Positions 27,234-37,297 of a DNA stretch of 64,000 nt are shown here, piece after piece. Within the stretch, counting starts at the first letter, position 1. Each line of letters begins with the position of its first letter. The translations under genes were made by a program, and so were the position numbers. Origin of the DNA: Thermoanaerobaculia bacterium (GTDB lineage Bacteria; Acidobacteriota; Thermoanaerobaculia; Multivoradales; Multivoraceae); assembly GCA_022823665.1 (NCBI GenBank), contig JAJEHN010000009.1, positions 310,001-374,000 of the forward strand, written 5' to 3'. The notes beneath the pieces were generated by a model, which was not told the origin of the DNA, searched no databases, and saw only the letters and a program-made list of their open reading frames with translations.

Positions 27234-29168
27234 ATGACCACCACAACGGCCCCGGGTACCCGCGTTCGCGTTCTGACGCTCGCCGTCGCCGCCGTCGCCG
27301 CCGTCACCGCCGCCGCTCCGGTTCTCGCCCAGCGCACCGTCAAGCCCGTGCTGCACGGGCGCCACTGGGTCGCGGTTACGGGCAAACCGCTGGCCGCGAC
27401 CGCGGGCGCCCTGATCTTCGCCCGCGGCGGCAACGCGGTGGATGCGACCTGCGCGATGCTCGCCGCGACCTCGACGATGTGGGACACGCTGGGCTGGGGC
27501 GGCGAGACGCAGGCGCTGATCTTCGACCCGCGCGAGGGGGGCGAAGTGGTCGGAATCAACGCGCTCGGCGCCGCGCCGACCGGCGCGACGGTCGAGTTCT
27601 ACCGCGAGAAGGGCCACGTGTACCCGCCGGAGTACGGGCCGCTCGCGGCGGTGACGCCGGGAACGCCGGGCGGCCTGATCGTCATGCTCGCGCACTACGG
27701 CACGATGAGCCTGGCCGAGGTCCTGGAACCCTCGATCCAGATGGCGGACGGCTACCCGATCGAGCGCGCCCAGGCCGACAACATGGAGCGCCGCAGGGAG
27801 ATGCTCCAGCAGTGGCCGGACTCGGCGCGGGTCTTCCTGCCCCACCTGTCGGCGTCCGGGGACGGCGACGGACGCGCAGCGCCACGCGCCGGTGAGATCT
27901 TCCGCCAGCCGGACCTGCTCGACACGCTGCGCAAGCTGGTCGAGGCCGAGGCGGCGGCCTTGAAACGGGGCAAGAGCCGCGAGCAGGCCCTGGCTGCCGC
28001 GTACGACCGCTTCTATCGAGGCGACATCGCCGAGGAGTTCGTGCGTGGATCGCGCGAACTGGGCGGGCTGATCACCATGGCCGACCTCGACCGCTGGCAG
28101 GTCCACATCGAGGAACCGGTGCACACGAACTACCGCGGCGTCGACGTCTACAAGCTGACTTCCTGGGTCCAGGGCCCGGTCATGCTCCAGGCGCTGAACA
28201 TCCTGGAGAACGCGGACCTCAGGTCGATGGGCTACAACTCCGCCCGCTACATGCACACTCTCTACCAGGCGATGAACCTGGCCTTCGCCGACCGCGACTT
28301 CTACTACGGCGATCCCTACTACCCGCCCGCGGAGCCGCTCGAGGGCCTGCTCTCGAAGGACTACGCCCGCGCCCGCTACGGGTCGATCGACTGGAAGAAG
28401 AACGACGAAGACGCCCGCCCGGGGAACCCCTACGACTTCCAGGAAGGCGACAACCCCTTCCTCGACCTTCTCGAACAGTGGACGCCGATCCCGCCGGCGG
28501 CGGAGGCGGAAGGCGAGCAGGGCTTCCAGCAAGCGTCGGCCGGCCGACAGCCCCTGCCCAAAATGACCTACGAGGAGGCCTTCACCGCCGGCACGACGTC
28601 GATCCAGGCCGCCGACGCCGAGGGCTGGGTGGTCTCAGTCACCCCGAGCGGCGCCTGGATCCCCGCCGTCATCGCCGGCCGCACGGGCATCGGCATGAGC
28701 CAGCGGATGCAGAGCTTCGTGCTCGACCCGGGGCTCAACCCGTACAACCTGCCGGAACCCGGCAAGCGGCCCCGCGCCACGCTGACCCCCGGCATGGCCC
28801 TCAAGGACGGAAAGCCGTACCTCTCGTTCTCCGTCCAGGGCGGCGACACGCAGGATCAGAACCTGCTCCAGTTCTTCCTGAACGTGGTCGAGTTCGGCAT
28901 GAACGTCCAGCAGGCCGCGGAGGCCGCCAACATCACCAGCCACCAGATGCAGAGTTCGTTCGGCGCCCACGAGTCCCGGCCGGGAGACCTCGACGTCCGC
29001 GGGGACGTGCCGCCCTGGGTGCGGGCGGAACTCCGCCGCATGGGCTACAGCGTTCGCGCGCTGGACCGCACTTCGGGACCGATCACCGCGATCTGGTTCG
29101 ACCGCGAGAGCGGCACGATGTGGGGCGGCGCCAGCGACTACGGCGAGGACTACGGCATCGCGTGGTGA
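27234..29168 (+). CDS. ggt: Gamma-glutamyltransferase (glutathione hydrolase), exported
   Basis: Cleaves or transfers gamma-glutamyl groups, for example of glutathione, in the periplasm. The 644-residue precursor has an N-terminal signal peptide (basic RVRV, hydrophobic core, cleavage near VLAQ). N-terminal nucleophile family features are visible: ARGGNAVDA near the start, the small-subunit start at the GTTS motif (Thr454/455) where the precursor should self-cleave, and AIWFDRESG at the end. Autoprocessing would give subunits of about 450 and 190 residues, normal for the family. The ribosome site before the ATG is weak. It is divergent from the alcohol dehydrogenase with 113 bp between starts and is followed after 62 bp by the M16 lipoprotein. 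Confidence 0.9.
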   Translation: MTTTTAPGTRVRVLTLAVAAVAAVTAAAPVLAQRTVKPVLHGRHWVAVTGKPLAATAGALIFARGGNAVDATCAMLAATSTMWDTLGWGGETQALIFDPREGGEVVGINALGAAPTGATVEFYREKGHVYPPEYGPLAAVTPGTPGGLIVMLAHYGTMSLAEVLEPSIQMADGYPIERAQADNMERRREMLQQWPDSARVFLPHLSASGDGDGRAAPRAGEIFRQPDLLDTLRKLVEAEAAALKRGKSREQALAAAYDRFYRGDIAEEFVRGSRELGGLITMADLDRWQVHIEEPVHTNYRGVDVYKLTSWVQGPVMLQALNILENADLRSMGYNSARYMHTLYQAMNLAFADRDFYYGDPYYPPAEPLEGLLSKDYARARYGSIDWKKNDEDARPGNPYDFQEGDNPFLDLLEQWTPIPPAAEAEGEQGFQQASAGRQPLPKMTYEEAFTAGTTSIQAADAEGWVVSVTPSGAWIPAVIAGRTGIGMSQRMQSFVLDPGLNPYNLPEPGKRPRATLTPGMALKDGKPYLSFSVQGGDTQDQNLLQFFLNVVEFGMNVQQAAEAANITSHQMQSSFGAHESRPGDLDVRGDVPPWVRAELRRMGYSVRALDRTSGPITAIWFDRESGTMWGGASDYGEDYGIAW

Positions 29169-29230
29169 CCGGAACCTCAACCGACTCAGCCTCGTTCAAC
29201 CGCCATGCCATTCAGACCAAGGAGAACGCC

Positions 29231-31993
29231 GTGAAACGACTGCTCGGCACCACCCTCGTCCTCGCGCTTCTTGCCGCCTGCGACAGTCCGGCCGACGACC
29301 CGTCGTCCGGGGCTTCCGACATCGTCGACATCCCCTACACGAAGTACGTCCTCGACAACGGACTGCGACTGATCGTCCATGAGGACCACAAGGCGCCGAT
29401 CGTCGCCGTGAACGTCTGGTACGACGTCGGCGCCGGCGACGAGAAGATCGGCAAGACCGGCTTCGCGCACCTGTTCGAGCACCTGATGTTCAACGGCAGC
29501 GAGCACTTCAACGACGACTACTTCAAGCCCTTCGACCGGGTCGGCGCCACCGGCATGAACGGCACGACGAACCAGGACCGGACGAACTACTTCCAGGTCG
29601 TGCCGACGACGGCGCTCGACATGGCGCTGTGGATGGAGTCCGACCGCATGGGCCACATGCGGGCGGCCGTCGACCAGGCCCGGCTCGACGAGCAGCGCGG
29701 CGTGGTGCAGAACGAGAAGCGCCAGGGCGAGAACCAGCCCTACGGCAAGGTGTTCCTGACGATCTTCGAGAACACGTATCCCGACGGCCACCCCTACGAC
29801 CACTCGACGATCGGCTCGATGGAGGACCTGAACGCGGCCTCGCTGGCCGACGTGCACGAGTGGTTCGATACCTGGTACGGCGCCGCGAACGCGGTCCTGG
29901 TCGTCGCCGGCGACGTCGAGGCCGAGGACGTGAAGGCCCGGGTCGAGAAGTACTTCGGCCACATTCCCTCCGGCCCGCCGCTGATCAAGCCGGACGTTTC
30001 GCTGGCCCGCCGCAGCGAACCGAGCCGCATCGTCCTGCAGGACCGCGTCCCGCAGGCGCGGGTCTACAAGGTGTGGAACGTCGCCACGGTGAAGGACGCC
30101 TCCGTCGACCATCTCTCCCTGGCCAGCGACGTCCTGGCCGGCGGCAAGAGTTCCCGCCTCTACAAGCGCCTCGTCTACGACGACCAGATCGCCACGAGCG
30201 TCAATGCCTTCGTCATGACGCGCCAGTTCGGCAGCCTGTTCCTCGTCTTCGCCACGGCGCAGCCGGGACAGGACCTGGCCGAGGTCGAGGCGGTGCTGGA
30301 CGAGGAACTCCAGGCCTTCCTCGCGTCCGGCCCGACCGCGGAAGAGCTCTCGCGCGCCCAGGCCAGCCAGCGGGCCAGCTTCATTCGCGGCGTAGAACGG
30401 ATCGGCGGCTTCGGCGGCAAGTCGGACGTACTGGCGGCCAGCGAGGTCTACCTCGGCAGCCCCGACGGCCACGAGCGGCAACAGGAGAACCTGCTGACCG
30501 CGACCGTCGCCGACGTCCACGGCGCGGCGACCGAGTGGCTGGACGACGGCGTCCTGACCGTCGAAGTGAGGCCCTTCGCCACCTACACGACGAGCGACAG
30601 CACGGTCGACCGCTCCTCCGGCCCGCCCAAAGTCGCCGACTTCCCCTCCGCTTCGTTCCCGGCCCGGGAAACCGCGAAGCTCGACAACGGTCTGAGCGTC
30701 ATTCTGGCCCGCCGCGACGCCGTGCCGGTGGTCAACCTGACCATGCTGCTCGACGCGGGCTACGCCTCGGACCAGTTCGCCCTGCCGGGCACCGCGCGGA
30801 TGGCGATGGGGATGCTCGACGAAGGCACGACGTCCAGGGGCGCGCTCGAGATCTCGGACACGCTCGACAGCCTCGGCGCCACTCTCGGAGCGGGCTCGAA
30901 CCTCGACGTGTCGACCGTGTCGATGAGCGCGCTCGTGGAGAATCTCGACGAGTCCCTCGACCTGTTCGCCGACGTCATCCTGAACCCCTCCTTCCCGGAA
31001 GACGAGTTCGAGCGTCAGCAGCAGCAGCAGCTCGCCGGCATCGGCCGCGAGAAGGTGCAGCCGGTGGCGATGGGCCAGCGCGTCCTGCCCCGCATCCTCT
31101 ACGGCGAGGGCCACGCATACAGCAATCCGCTGACCGGTTCGGGAACCGAGGAGTCGGTGGGCGCACTCGACGTCGACGCCCTGCGCTCGTTCCACGACAC
31201 CTGGTTCAGGCCGAACAACGCGACCCTGATCGCCGTCGGCGACATCGCGATGGACGAGCTCCTTCCCGCGATCGAAGCCCGGTTCGCCGGCTGGGAGGCC
31301 GGCGACGTGCCGGCGAAGAACCTGGCCGAGGTCGAACCGCAGCCCGGGACGGTCGTCTACCTGATCGACCGGCCGGACTCGGCGCAGTCGATCATCTTCG
31401 CCGGACAGGTCGCGCCGCCGAAGGGCGATCCCGCGAACCTCCGGATCGAGGCGATGAACGACATCATCGGCGGCGGCTTCACCTCGCGCATCAACCTGAA
31501 CCTGCGCGAAGACAAGGGCTGGTCGTACGGCGCCCGCGCCATCCTGCTGGACGCCGCCGGCCAGCGGCCCTACTACGCCTTCGCGCCGGTCCAGACGGAC
31601 CGGACGGCCGAGTCGATGGCCGAGATCGACATGGAGATCCGCGGCATCCGCAGCGGCGGCAGCAGACCGGCGACCGCGGACGAACTGGCCAAGGTGACGG
31701 ACCAGAACACGCTGACCCTGCCGGGACGGTGGGAAACGAACGGCGCGGTCATGGCGAGCCTGATCGAGATGACCCGCTTCGACCTGCCGGACGACTACTG
31801 GGACACCTTCGCCGACGCCGTGCGCGAGGTCGACCTCTCCGACGTCAGCGCACAGGCCGACCGCGTGCTCCAGCCCGACAACCTGGTCTGGATCGTGGTC
31901 GGAGACCGGGTGCGGATCGAGGAGAAGATCAGAGGCCTGGGACTCGGCGAGATGCGGTTCCTCGACGCGGACGGGAATCCGGTGGAGGGCTAG
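29231..31993 (+). CDS. M16-family zinc metalloprotease, two-domain lipoprotein
   Basis: A 920-residue insulinase/pitrilysin-like protease. It starts at a GTG with a GGAG 6 bases upstream, followed by a lipoprotein signal peptide with lipobox LAAC at Cys17, so it is anchored to the outer or inner membrane. Residue 18 is Asp, which in enteric bacteria would favour inner-membrane retention (the rule may not hold here). The first half carries the inverted zinc motif HLFEH at 80-84 with a likely third ligand Glu in the NEKRQGEN region. The second half is a second M16 fold without a zinc motif, as in related proteins such as PqqL-type peptidases. It degrades peptides in a clam-shell chamber (family knowledge). 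The stop shares CTAG with the convergent orphan gene. Confidence 0.92.
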   Translation: MKRLLGTTLVLALLAACDSPADDPSSGASDIVDIPYTKYVLDNGLRLIVHEDHKAPIVAVNVWYDVGAGDEKIGKTGFAHLFEHLMFNGSEHFNDDYFKPFDRVGATGMNGTTNQDRTNYFQVVPTTALDMALWMESDRMGHMRAAVDQARLDEQRGVVQNEKRQGENQPYGKVFLTIFENTYPDGHPYDHSTIGSMEDLNAASLADVHEWFDTWYGAANAVLVVAGDVEAEDVKARVEKYFGHIPSGPPLIKPDVSLARRSEPSRIVLQDRVPQARVYKVWNVATVKDASVDHLSLASDVLAGGKSSRLYKRLVYDDQIATSVNAFVMTRQFGSLFLVFATAQPGQDLAEVEAVLDEELQAFLASGPTAEELSRAQASQRASFIRGVERIGGFGGKSDVLAASEVYLGSPDGHERQQENLLTATVADVHGAATEWLDDGVLTVEVRPFATYTTSDSTVDRSSGPPKVADFPSASFPARETAKLDNGLSVILARRDAVPVVNLTMLLDAGYASDQFALPGTARMAMGMLDEGTTSRGALEISDTLDSLGATLGAGSNLDVSTVSMSALVENLDESLDLFADVILNPSFPEDEFERQQQQQLAGIGREKVQPVAMGQRVLPRILYGEGHAYSNPLTGSGTEESVGALDVDALRSFHDTWFRPNNATLIAVGDIAMDELLPAIEARFAGWEAGDVPAKNLAEVEPQPGTVVYLIDRPDSAQSIIFAGQVAPPKGDPANLRIEAMNDIIGGGFTSRINLNLREDKGWSYGARAILLDAAGQRPYYAFAPVQTDRTAESMAEIDMEIRGIRSGGSRPATADELAKVTDQNTLTLPGRWETNGAVMASLIEMTRFDLPDDYWDTFADAVREVDLSDVSAQADRVLQPDNLVWIVVGDRVRIEEKIRGLGLGEMRFLDADGNPVEG

Positions 31994-32715
31994 GGCTCGG
32001 GCCAGTGCAGGGCCCGTCGGGCACCGGCGAACTCGACCGTCCGGCAGTCCTCGGACACGGTTCGCAGCAGTGCGAAGCGAGGCGCGTCCGCGATCTCGAC
32101 CAGTCCGTGTTGCGCGGACGTGGCGAACAGCCGCTCCTCGTCATCCAGGCGCAGTGAATCGGGATCGAGCGTGTCGGTGCGGCCGTTGTTCAGGTCGGCG
32201 ACGACTCCCTCCTCCCCGGCCCCGCCTTCCTCCCGCAGCTGCACCGCGACCAGCGGCGTGGTCGCGCAGTCGAGATAGCACTTGTCCCACCAGCCGTCGT
32301 TGACCCGGTACTCGATGAACCAGACGCCGAGTGCCGGCTCGAAGCCGATGTGCTGCACGAAGAAGCGGCGGATGCGATCGGCGACCGGGCCACCCTTCCA
32401 CGACCAGCGCCGGTCCGCGTCGACGACGACCGGCGGGTAGTGGAACGACATCAGCGCGTCGTCGAAGGCGCGTCCACCGGCGACCGCCCTCGCCAGCGGC
32501 ACCGGAAAGTAGGTGCCACGCTCCAGCCGGTCCAGGCGCTCCGGGAGCTCCTCGCCAACGACCGCCACGACCGCGGGATCCCTCGCCGCCGCCGAGTCAA
32601 CCAGAGCTTCCCGGTCCGCGGGCGACAGCGGATTGCGAAACCGGGCCTGGTGGGAGAGGAAGATCGAGATCCCCTGAGGCCAGAGCCGCTCGCAGGCCCG
32701 CACCAGTTCGTCCAT
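31990..32715 (-). CDS. Protein of unknown function
   Basis: A 241-residue protein I cannot name. No signal peptide or membrane segment. Sequence features are a Trp-rich centre (WSWKGG, DGWWDKCYLD) and a C-terminal segment with TTPLVAVQL, faintly reminiscent of DUF1285-like small domains, but I would not assign it. It is the last gene of the minus-strand run that contains the RND efflux operon, starting 22 bp after the pump's stop, so it is probably co-transcribed with it. Its end overlaps the M16 gene by a shared CTAG. Confidence 0.6.
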   Translation of the reverse strand: MDELVRACERLWPQGISIFLSHQARFRNPLSPADREALVDSAAARDPAVVAVVGEELPERLDRLERGTYFPVPLARAVAGGRAFDDALMSFHYPPVVVDADRRWSWKGGPVADRIRRFFVQHIGFEPALGVWFIEYRVNDGWWDKCYLDCATTPLVAVQLREEGGAGEEGVVADLNNGRTDTLDPDSLRLDDEERLFATSAQHGLVEIADAPRFALLRTVSEDCRTVEFAGARRALHWPEP

Positions 32716-32737
32716 GACGCGAGGGGCCTGACCCGCT

Positions 32738-35700
32738 CTACCTGCCTCCGCCTCCGGGCTGCGGCGCCGGCTCCGGCTCGCCCGACTCAGGGCTCATCCC
32801 CACGAGCCAGCGCAGACCGTTCTTCAGGTCGTCGACCATCATGTAGGTGCAGGGCACGAGAATCAGGGCGATGCCGGTCACGAACAGCACCCCGAAGCCC
32901 AGGCTGAGCGCCATCGGCACCAGCCACTGGGCCTGGTTCGACCGCTCGAGAATGATCGGCATCAGGCCGAAGAACGTCGTCAGCGAGGTCAGGATGACCG
33001 GTCTCACACGCCGGGTCACGCCGCCGACGACTGAGTCGACCAGGCTCCGGCCCTCGCTCCGCAACTGGTTCACCGCGTCGATCAGGACCAGCGAGTCGTT
33101 GACCACGACGCCGGAAAGCGCGACCAGTCCGAAGATGCTGAGGAAACTCAGGTCGTAGCCCATGATCAGGTGGCCGACGACGGCCCCGAACATGCCGAAG
33201 GGCACCGCCGACAGGACGACGAGGGGCTGCAGATAGCTGCGGAAGGCGACCGCCATCAGGGCGTACATGGCGAGCATGGCGACCAGCAGACTGCCCGTCA
33301 GGGAGTTGACCGCTTCGGCCTGCGCTTCCTGCTCGCCGCTGAAGTTGAAGGTCAGTCCGGGCGTGTCGGCCACGACCTCCGGCAGAATGGTCCGGGCCAG
33401 GGCGGCGCGAATGTCGTTGCCGGTGGTGGCCGTCGGGTCGATGTCGGCAGTCACCGTGACGGTGCGGCGCCCGTCCACCCTCAGGATCTCGGTGAACGAT
33501 CTTCCGGGCCGCACGTACGCCGCCTGGTGGAGCGGAATCTCGCCGCCGCCCGGGGTACGGATCAGCAGGTTCTCGATCGCGTGAACGGAATCGCGCTCCT
33601 CCCGGGGCAGGCGGACGTAGACACGCAGTTCGTCGCGGCCCCGCTGCTGGCGGCTGGCTTCGGCGCCGAAGAAGGCGCCGCGGACCTGCGCCGCCAGGGC
33701 CCGTTCGGTGAGTCCCAGACCCTTGGCGGCCGGCTTGAGCACGAGGTCGAGCTGAGGCTTGCCGACCTTGAAGCCGTCGTCGACGTCGAACACGCCGTTG
33801 TAGGTCGCCAGCGACGCGGCCACGCGCGCCGCCGCCGCCTCGAGCGGCGGCGTCTGCGTGTGCTCGAGCTGGACCGAGACCTTGGCTCCCGCCGAGGGAC
33901 CGTCGTTGAAGTCGAAGGACAGGCGGTCCACGCCCGAGACCTCGCCGACCTGATCGCGCCAGCGCGCCGTGAACTCCGCCGAGCCGAACTCGCGCTCCGC
34001 GTCGGGCACGAGGTGGACCGTCACCACGCCGACGTGGCCGCCGGTCGCGGCAAAGCCCTGACCGGGTCCGAAGGCGCCGGTGTCCGCCGTGCCGATCTTG
34101 GCCTCGATCCCCCGGAAGACGGTGTCCGGCATCGTGCCGTCGCGACCCGGGCGCATCCGCCCTTCCGCCACGAGTTCGGCGCCGACCTCCTCCGCGGCCC
34201 GGGTCATCAGGCGCGAAACCTCCCGGGTATCCGCGACCGGCGCGCCGAACGGCAGTTCGATCACGCCGTTCGCGAACTCGCCCTCGATCCGCGGGAAGAA
34301 GTTGAACTTGATGTGCCCGCCGGCGACGATACTGACCGCCACGACCAGCCCAGAGAACATGACGGCCACCGTCAGGTAGCGGTCGCGCACCAGCCGACGG
34401 ATGATCGGTGGGACCTGCCCCGCGATCACGCGCTCCACCCACTCCGAGAAGCGGAGCTGAAGCGCGCCCAGCTTCTTGAACGGATTGAGCGCCGCCCGTT
34501 TCCGGCCCTTCCGCCCGCGCAGCTTCGTCCTCCCCACGTGCCGCAGGTGGGCCGGCAGGATGAACACGGATTCGATCAGGGACAGCAACAGGACCGGAAT
34601 GACGATGAACGGGATGTTGCGGAAGAACTTGCCGGTGATGCCGGGGACGATGGCCAGGGGGATGAAGGCGATGATCGTCGTGATGACGGCGAAGGTGACG
34701 GGCGTCAACACCTCGCGGGTGCCGACGATCGCGGCCTCGAGCCGGTTGTCGCCCCGGCGGTGGTAGAAGATCGCCTCGCCGACGACGACCGCGTCGTCCA
34801 CCGCGATCCCGAGCACCAGGATGAACGCGAAGAGCGAGATCATGTTGAGCGACACGCCGAGGATCGGGATGAGGAAGAACGAGCCGCAGAACGAGATGAA
34901 GATGCCCAGGCTGACCCAGAAGGCGACCGCCGGCCGCAGGAAGATGCCCAGAACGGTGACCACGAGCAGCAGTCCGATCAGGCCGTTCTTTCCGAGAATC
35001 GACAGCCGGGCCCGGTAGTCCTCCGACTCGTCGTTCACGATCGAGATTCCCACCGAGTCCGGCAACGTGCCCCGGCGGCGCTCGACCAGGTCGTAGACCG
35101 CGGACGAAACCTGGAGCGGCACCTCCTCGCCGACGCGGAAAACCTGCAGGTCGATCGCCGGCTGACCGTTGTAGTACAGCTCCTCGTCGGTCTCCCGGAA
35201 GCCGTCGACCACGGTGGCGACGTCGCGCAGGCGGACCCGGGTGCCGTCGGCCCGGGCGATCAGCGTGATCTCCCGGAACTCCTCGCCATAGTCGCGACGC
35301 TCCGTGGTGCGGACCAGGACCTCGCCGCCCTCGGTCTTGACGGAGCCGCCGGGAAGATCGATCGAGGCCGCTCGCACGGCCGTCGAGATCTGCGGCAGCG
35401 TGAGGCCGTAGCGCCGCAGGTTGTCCGCCGGCACCTCGACGCTGATCTCGGGCGGCGGTATGCCCGTCTTCTCCACCAGGGTGATCCGCTCGTCCGAGAG
35501 CAGTTCGCTCCGGAGCTCCTCGGCGAGCCGGTCGAGCGACTTCAGATCCAGGTCGCCGTGGACCAGCAGCGAGAGGACCTGCCTGCGGTTCGTCACGAGC
35601 GAGATGACCGGGCGTTCGGCGTCCTGAGGGAAGGACGTGATCCGGTCCACCGTGCTCTTGATGTCGTTGTACGTCCGGTCCGGGTTCGCGCTGGTGAGGA

Positions 35701-36022
35701 GTTCGGCCATCACCGTGCCGAGCCCCTCGACCGAGATCGAGTTGATCTTCTTGATGCCGTCGAGGCTGCTGATCTCGTCCTCGATGGCGAGGACGACGCC
35801 CTCCTCCACCTCCTGGGGCGACGCCCCCGGGTAGGCGACCACGACGGTCACCATGTCCATGTCGATCTCCGGGAAGACCTCCCGCTTGGTTCCGAAGGCG
35901 AACAGGATGCCGCCGATGACCAGGACTCCCATCAACAGGTTCGCCGCGACCGGGTGCGCCGCCATCCAGCCGATCGGTCCCTTCCGGTCGACGGGACCGT
36001 GGTCGTGGGACATGAGGCTCAT
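32738..36022 (-). CDS. RND-family efflux pump, inner-membrane permease (HAE1/AcrB-like)
   Basis: A 1094-residue proton-driven exporter with the AcrB layout: an N-terminal transmembrane helix near residue 25-45, two large periplasmic loops and two blocks of six helices. The proton-relay pair DD is present (GIAVDDAVVV, near residues 408-409). The helix that holds the Lys940 of AcrB reads LSGVVVNDSLVL, so that lysine is replaced, as in a subset of RND pumps with VVNDS. This suggests a variant proton pathway or a different substrate class from AcrB. The gene overlaps the adaptor gene by 4 bases (ATGA) and is translationally coupled. Substrates unknown. Confidence 0.93.
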   Translation of the reverse strand: MSLMSHDHGPVDRKGPIGWMAAHPVAANLLMGVLVIGGILFAFGTKREVFPEIDMDMVTVVVAYPGASPQEVEEGVVLAIEDEISSLDGIKKINSISVEGLGTVMAELLTSANPDRTYNDIKSTVDRITSFPQDAERPVISLVTNRRQVLSLLVHGDLDLKSLDRLAEELRSELLSDERITLVEKTGIPPPEISVEVPADNLRRYGLTLPQISTAVRAASIDLPGGSVKTEGGEVLVRTTERRDYGEEFREITLIARADGTRVRLRDVATVVDGFRETDEELYYNGQPAIDLQVFRVGEEVPLQVSSAVYDLVERRRGTLPDSVGISIVNDESEDYRARLSILGKNGLIGLLLVVTVLGIFLRPAVAFWVSLGIFISFCGSFFLIPILGVSLNMISLFAFILVLGIAVDDAVVVGEAIFYHRRGDNRLEAAIVGTREVLTPVTFAVITTIIAFIPLAIVPGITGKFFRNIPFIVIPVLLLSLIESVFILPAHLRHVGRTKLRGRKGRKRAALNPFKKLGALQLRFSEWVERVIAGQVPPIIRRLVRDRYLTVAVMFSGLVVAVSIVAGGHIKFNFFPRIEGEFANGVIELPFGAPVADTREVSRLMTRAAEEVGAELVAEGRMRPGRDGTMPDTVFRGIEAKIGTADTGAFGPGQGFAATGGHVGVVTVHLVPDAEREFGSAEFTARWRDQVGEVSGVDRLSFDFNDGPSAGAKVSVQLEHTQTPPLEAAAARVAASLATYNGVFDVDDGFKVGKPQLDLVLKPAAKGLGLTERALAAQVRGAFFGAEASRQQRGRDELRVYVRLPREERDSVHAIENLLIRTPGGGEIPLHQAAYVRPGRSFTEILRVDGRRTVTVTADIDPTATTGNDIRAALARTILPEVVADTPGLTFNFSGEQEAQAEAVNSLTGSLLVAMLAMYALMAVAFRSYLQPLVVLSAVPFGMFGAVVGHLIMGYDLSFLSIFGLVALSGVVVNDSLVLIDAVNQLRSEGRSLVDSVVGGVTRRVRPVILTSLTTFFGLMPIILERSNQAQWLVPMALSLGFGVLFVTGIALILVPCTYMMVDDLKNGLRWLVGMSPESGEPEPAPQPGGGGR

Positions 36023-37281
36023 GGCGCCACTCCCGTCGGCACTGCGCCCCAGGCCGACACGTCCCAGCGGCTGGCGGCGGAGAGGAACTCGGCAGCGACC
36101 ACCGGTGGCGCATCCGCGCCCAGGCGCAGCTTCATCCCCTCGATCGGGGTGGCGATGCGGCTCGTCACGACGAGTTCCCCCTCAGCCAGACCCGAGTCGA
36201 TGCAAACGCTGTCTTCGAAGCGCCAGGCCACTTCGACCGGCCGGCGCTCGAGCTGTTCTCCGCTGTACATCCAGAGGTGTCCGCCTTCCTGGAGCCATTC
36301 CCGGGGCACCTCGAACAGGTCGCGCACCGTGCCGCCCTCGAGCAGCAGGTCGACGTAGCTGTCCAGGAGCAGCAGTCCCCGGCCGGCGGGGCCGCCCGTC
36401 CCGCGCTCGAGTCCGAGCGGATCGTCGACTTCGACCAGGACCCGGGCCATCCGGCCCGCGGTGTCCAGGTCTCCCAGCAACCGGACGATGCGGCCCGGCA
36501 GGACGTAGTCGGTCTCGGGATCGAGCCGCACCAGCGCCCGCGAACCCGCGACGTCGCCATGGAGACCCGGAACCCGGAGTTGTTCGAGTTCGTCGGTTCG
36601 GACCGCGGCCCGTACCCAGAACGCATCGGTGCCCGCCAGCGTCACGGCCTGGCTTTGCGGCGTCACCGTCTGCCCCACCTCGATCGTCTCGGAGAGCACG
36701 ACGGCGTTGAACGGACTGCGCACCACCGTGCGCTCGAGGTCCAGCCTGGCCCGCGCCAGAGCCGCGCGGGCGGTATGGACGGCCGAGAGCCGCGACCGCA
36801 ACTGCGGCTCCCGGAGCGCCAGCGAGGCCTCCATCTGTTCCGCGTCCAGCTCGTCCTGGAACAGTTCCCACTCCCGCTCGGCCACGCGGCCGCGGCCCTG
36901 CTCGAGTTCGAGTTGGGCCGCCGCCTCGGCGACCGTGGCGGTGGCCCTGGCCACCGCCAGCTTGAAGTCGGCATCCTCGATCGCGAAGATGACCTCGCCC
37001 TCGCGCAGGAGCGTGCCGGGAGCGAGTTGCGGCATGACGAACGCGATCCGGCCGCTCACCTGAGGCTGAACGACGACCCTCTGGGCCGGCAGCACGGTTC
37101 CCTGGGCCTCGATGTCGATCCGCCGCGGCATCCGCCTCACCTCGGCCACCTCGACCAGCACGCCGGAGTCGTCCGGCGGCCTCTGGACCGCCTCAGGTCT
37201 GGCGCGAATGATCCCCACCGCGGCCACCACGCCGACCACCAGGACCAGCACCACGATGCCTACGCGGATCAGGACACTCAT
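36019..37281 (-). CDS. RND efflux periplasmic adaptor (membrane fusion protein)
   Basis: A 420-residue adaptor linking the pump to the outer-membrane channel. An N-terminal membrane anchor covers residues about 5-26 (hydrophobic VGIVVLVLVVGVVAAVG). Then come the first half of the lipoyl (biotinyl-like) domain with QGTVLPAQRVVVQPQVSGRI, an alpha-hairpin coiled coil rich in Ala/Glu/Arg at about 105-175, and the lipoyl return plus beta-barrel (VRSPFNAVVLSETIEVGQ). This is the HlyD/AcrA-like order. It lies between the outer-membrane factor (16 bp upstream) and the pump (4-base overlap), confirming a tripartite system. Confidence 0.92.
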   Translation of the reverse strand: MSVLIRVGIVVLVLVVGVVAAVGIIRARPEAVQRPPDDSGVLVEVAEVRRMPRRIDIEAQGTVLPAQRVVVQPQVSGRIAFVMPQLAPGTLLREGEVIFAIEDADFKLAVARATATVAEAAAQLELEQGRGRVAEREWELFQDELDAEQMEASLALREPQLRSRLSAVHTARAALARARLDLERTVVRSPFNAVVLSETIEVGQTVTPQSQAVTLAGTDAFWVRAAVRTDELEQLRVPGLHGDVAGSRALVRLDPETDYVLPGRIVRLLGDLDTAGRMARVLVEVDDPLGLERGTGGPAGRGLLLLDSYVDLLLEGGTVRDLFEVPREWLQEGGHLWMYSGEQLERRPVEVAWRFEDSVCIDSGLAEGELVVTSRIATPIEGMKLRLGADAPPVVAAEFLSAASRWDVSAWGAVPTGVAP

Positions 37282-37297
37282 CGGGACGTTCCGTCTC

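Noticed and set aside
28478-29230. In-frame extension upstream of the M16 protease
   Set aside because: It reads through the end of gamma-glutamyltransferase in another frame, and a ribosome site plus lipoprotein signal begin exactly at the GTG at 29231.
33170-36358. A plus-strand open frame of over 1000 codons opposite the RND pump
   Set aside because: Composition is Asp/Arg/His/Gln-rich and featureless; the minus-strand pump is unambiguous.
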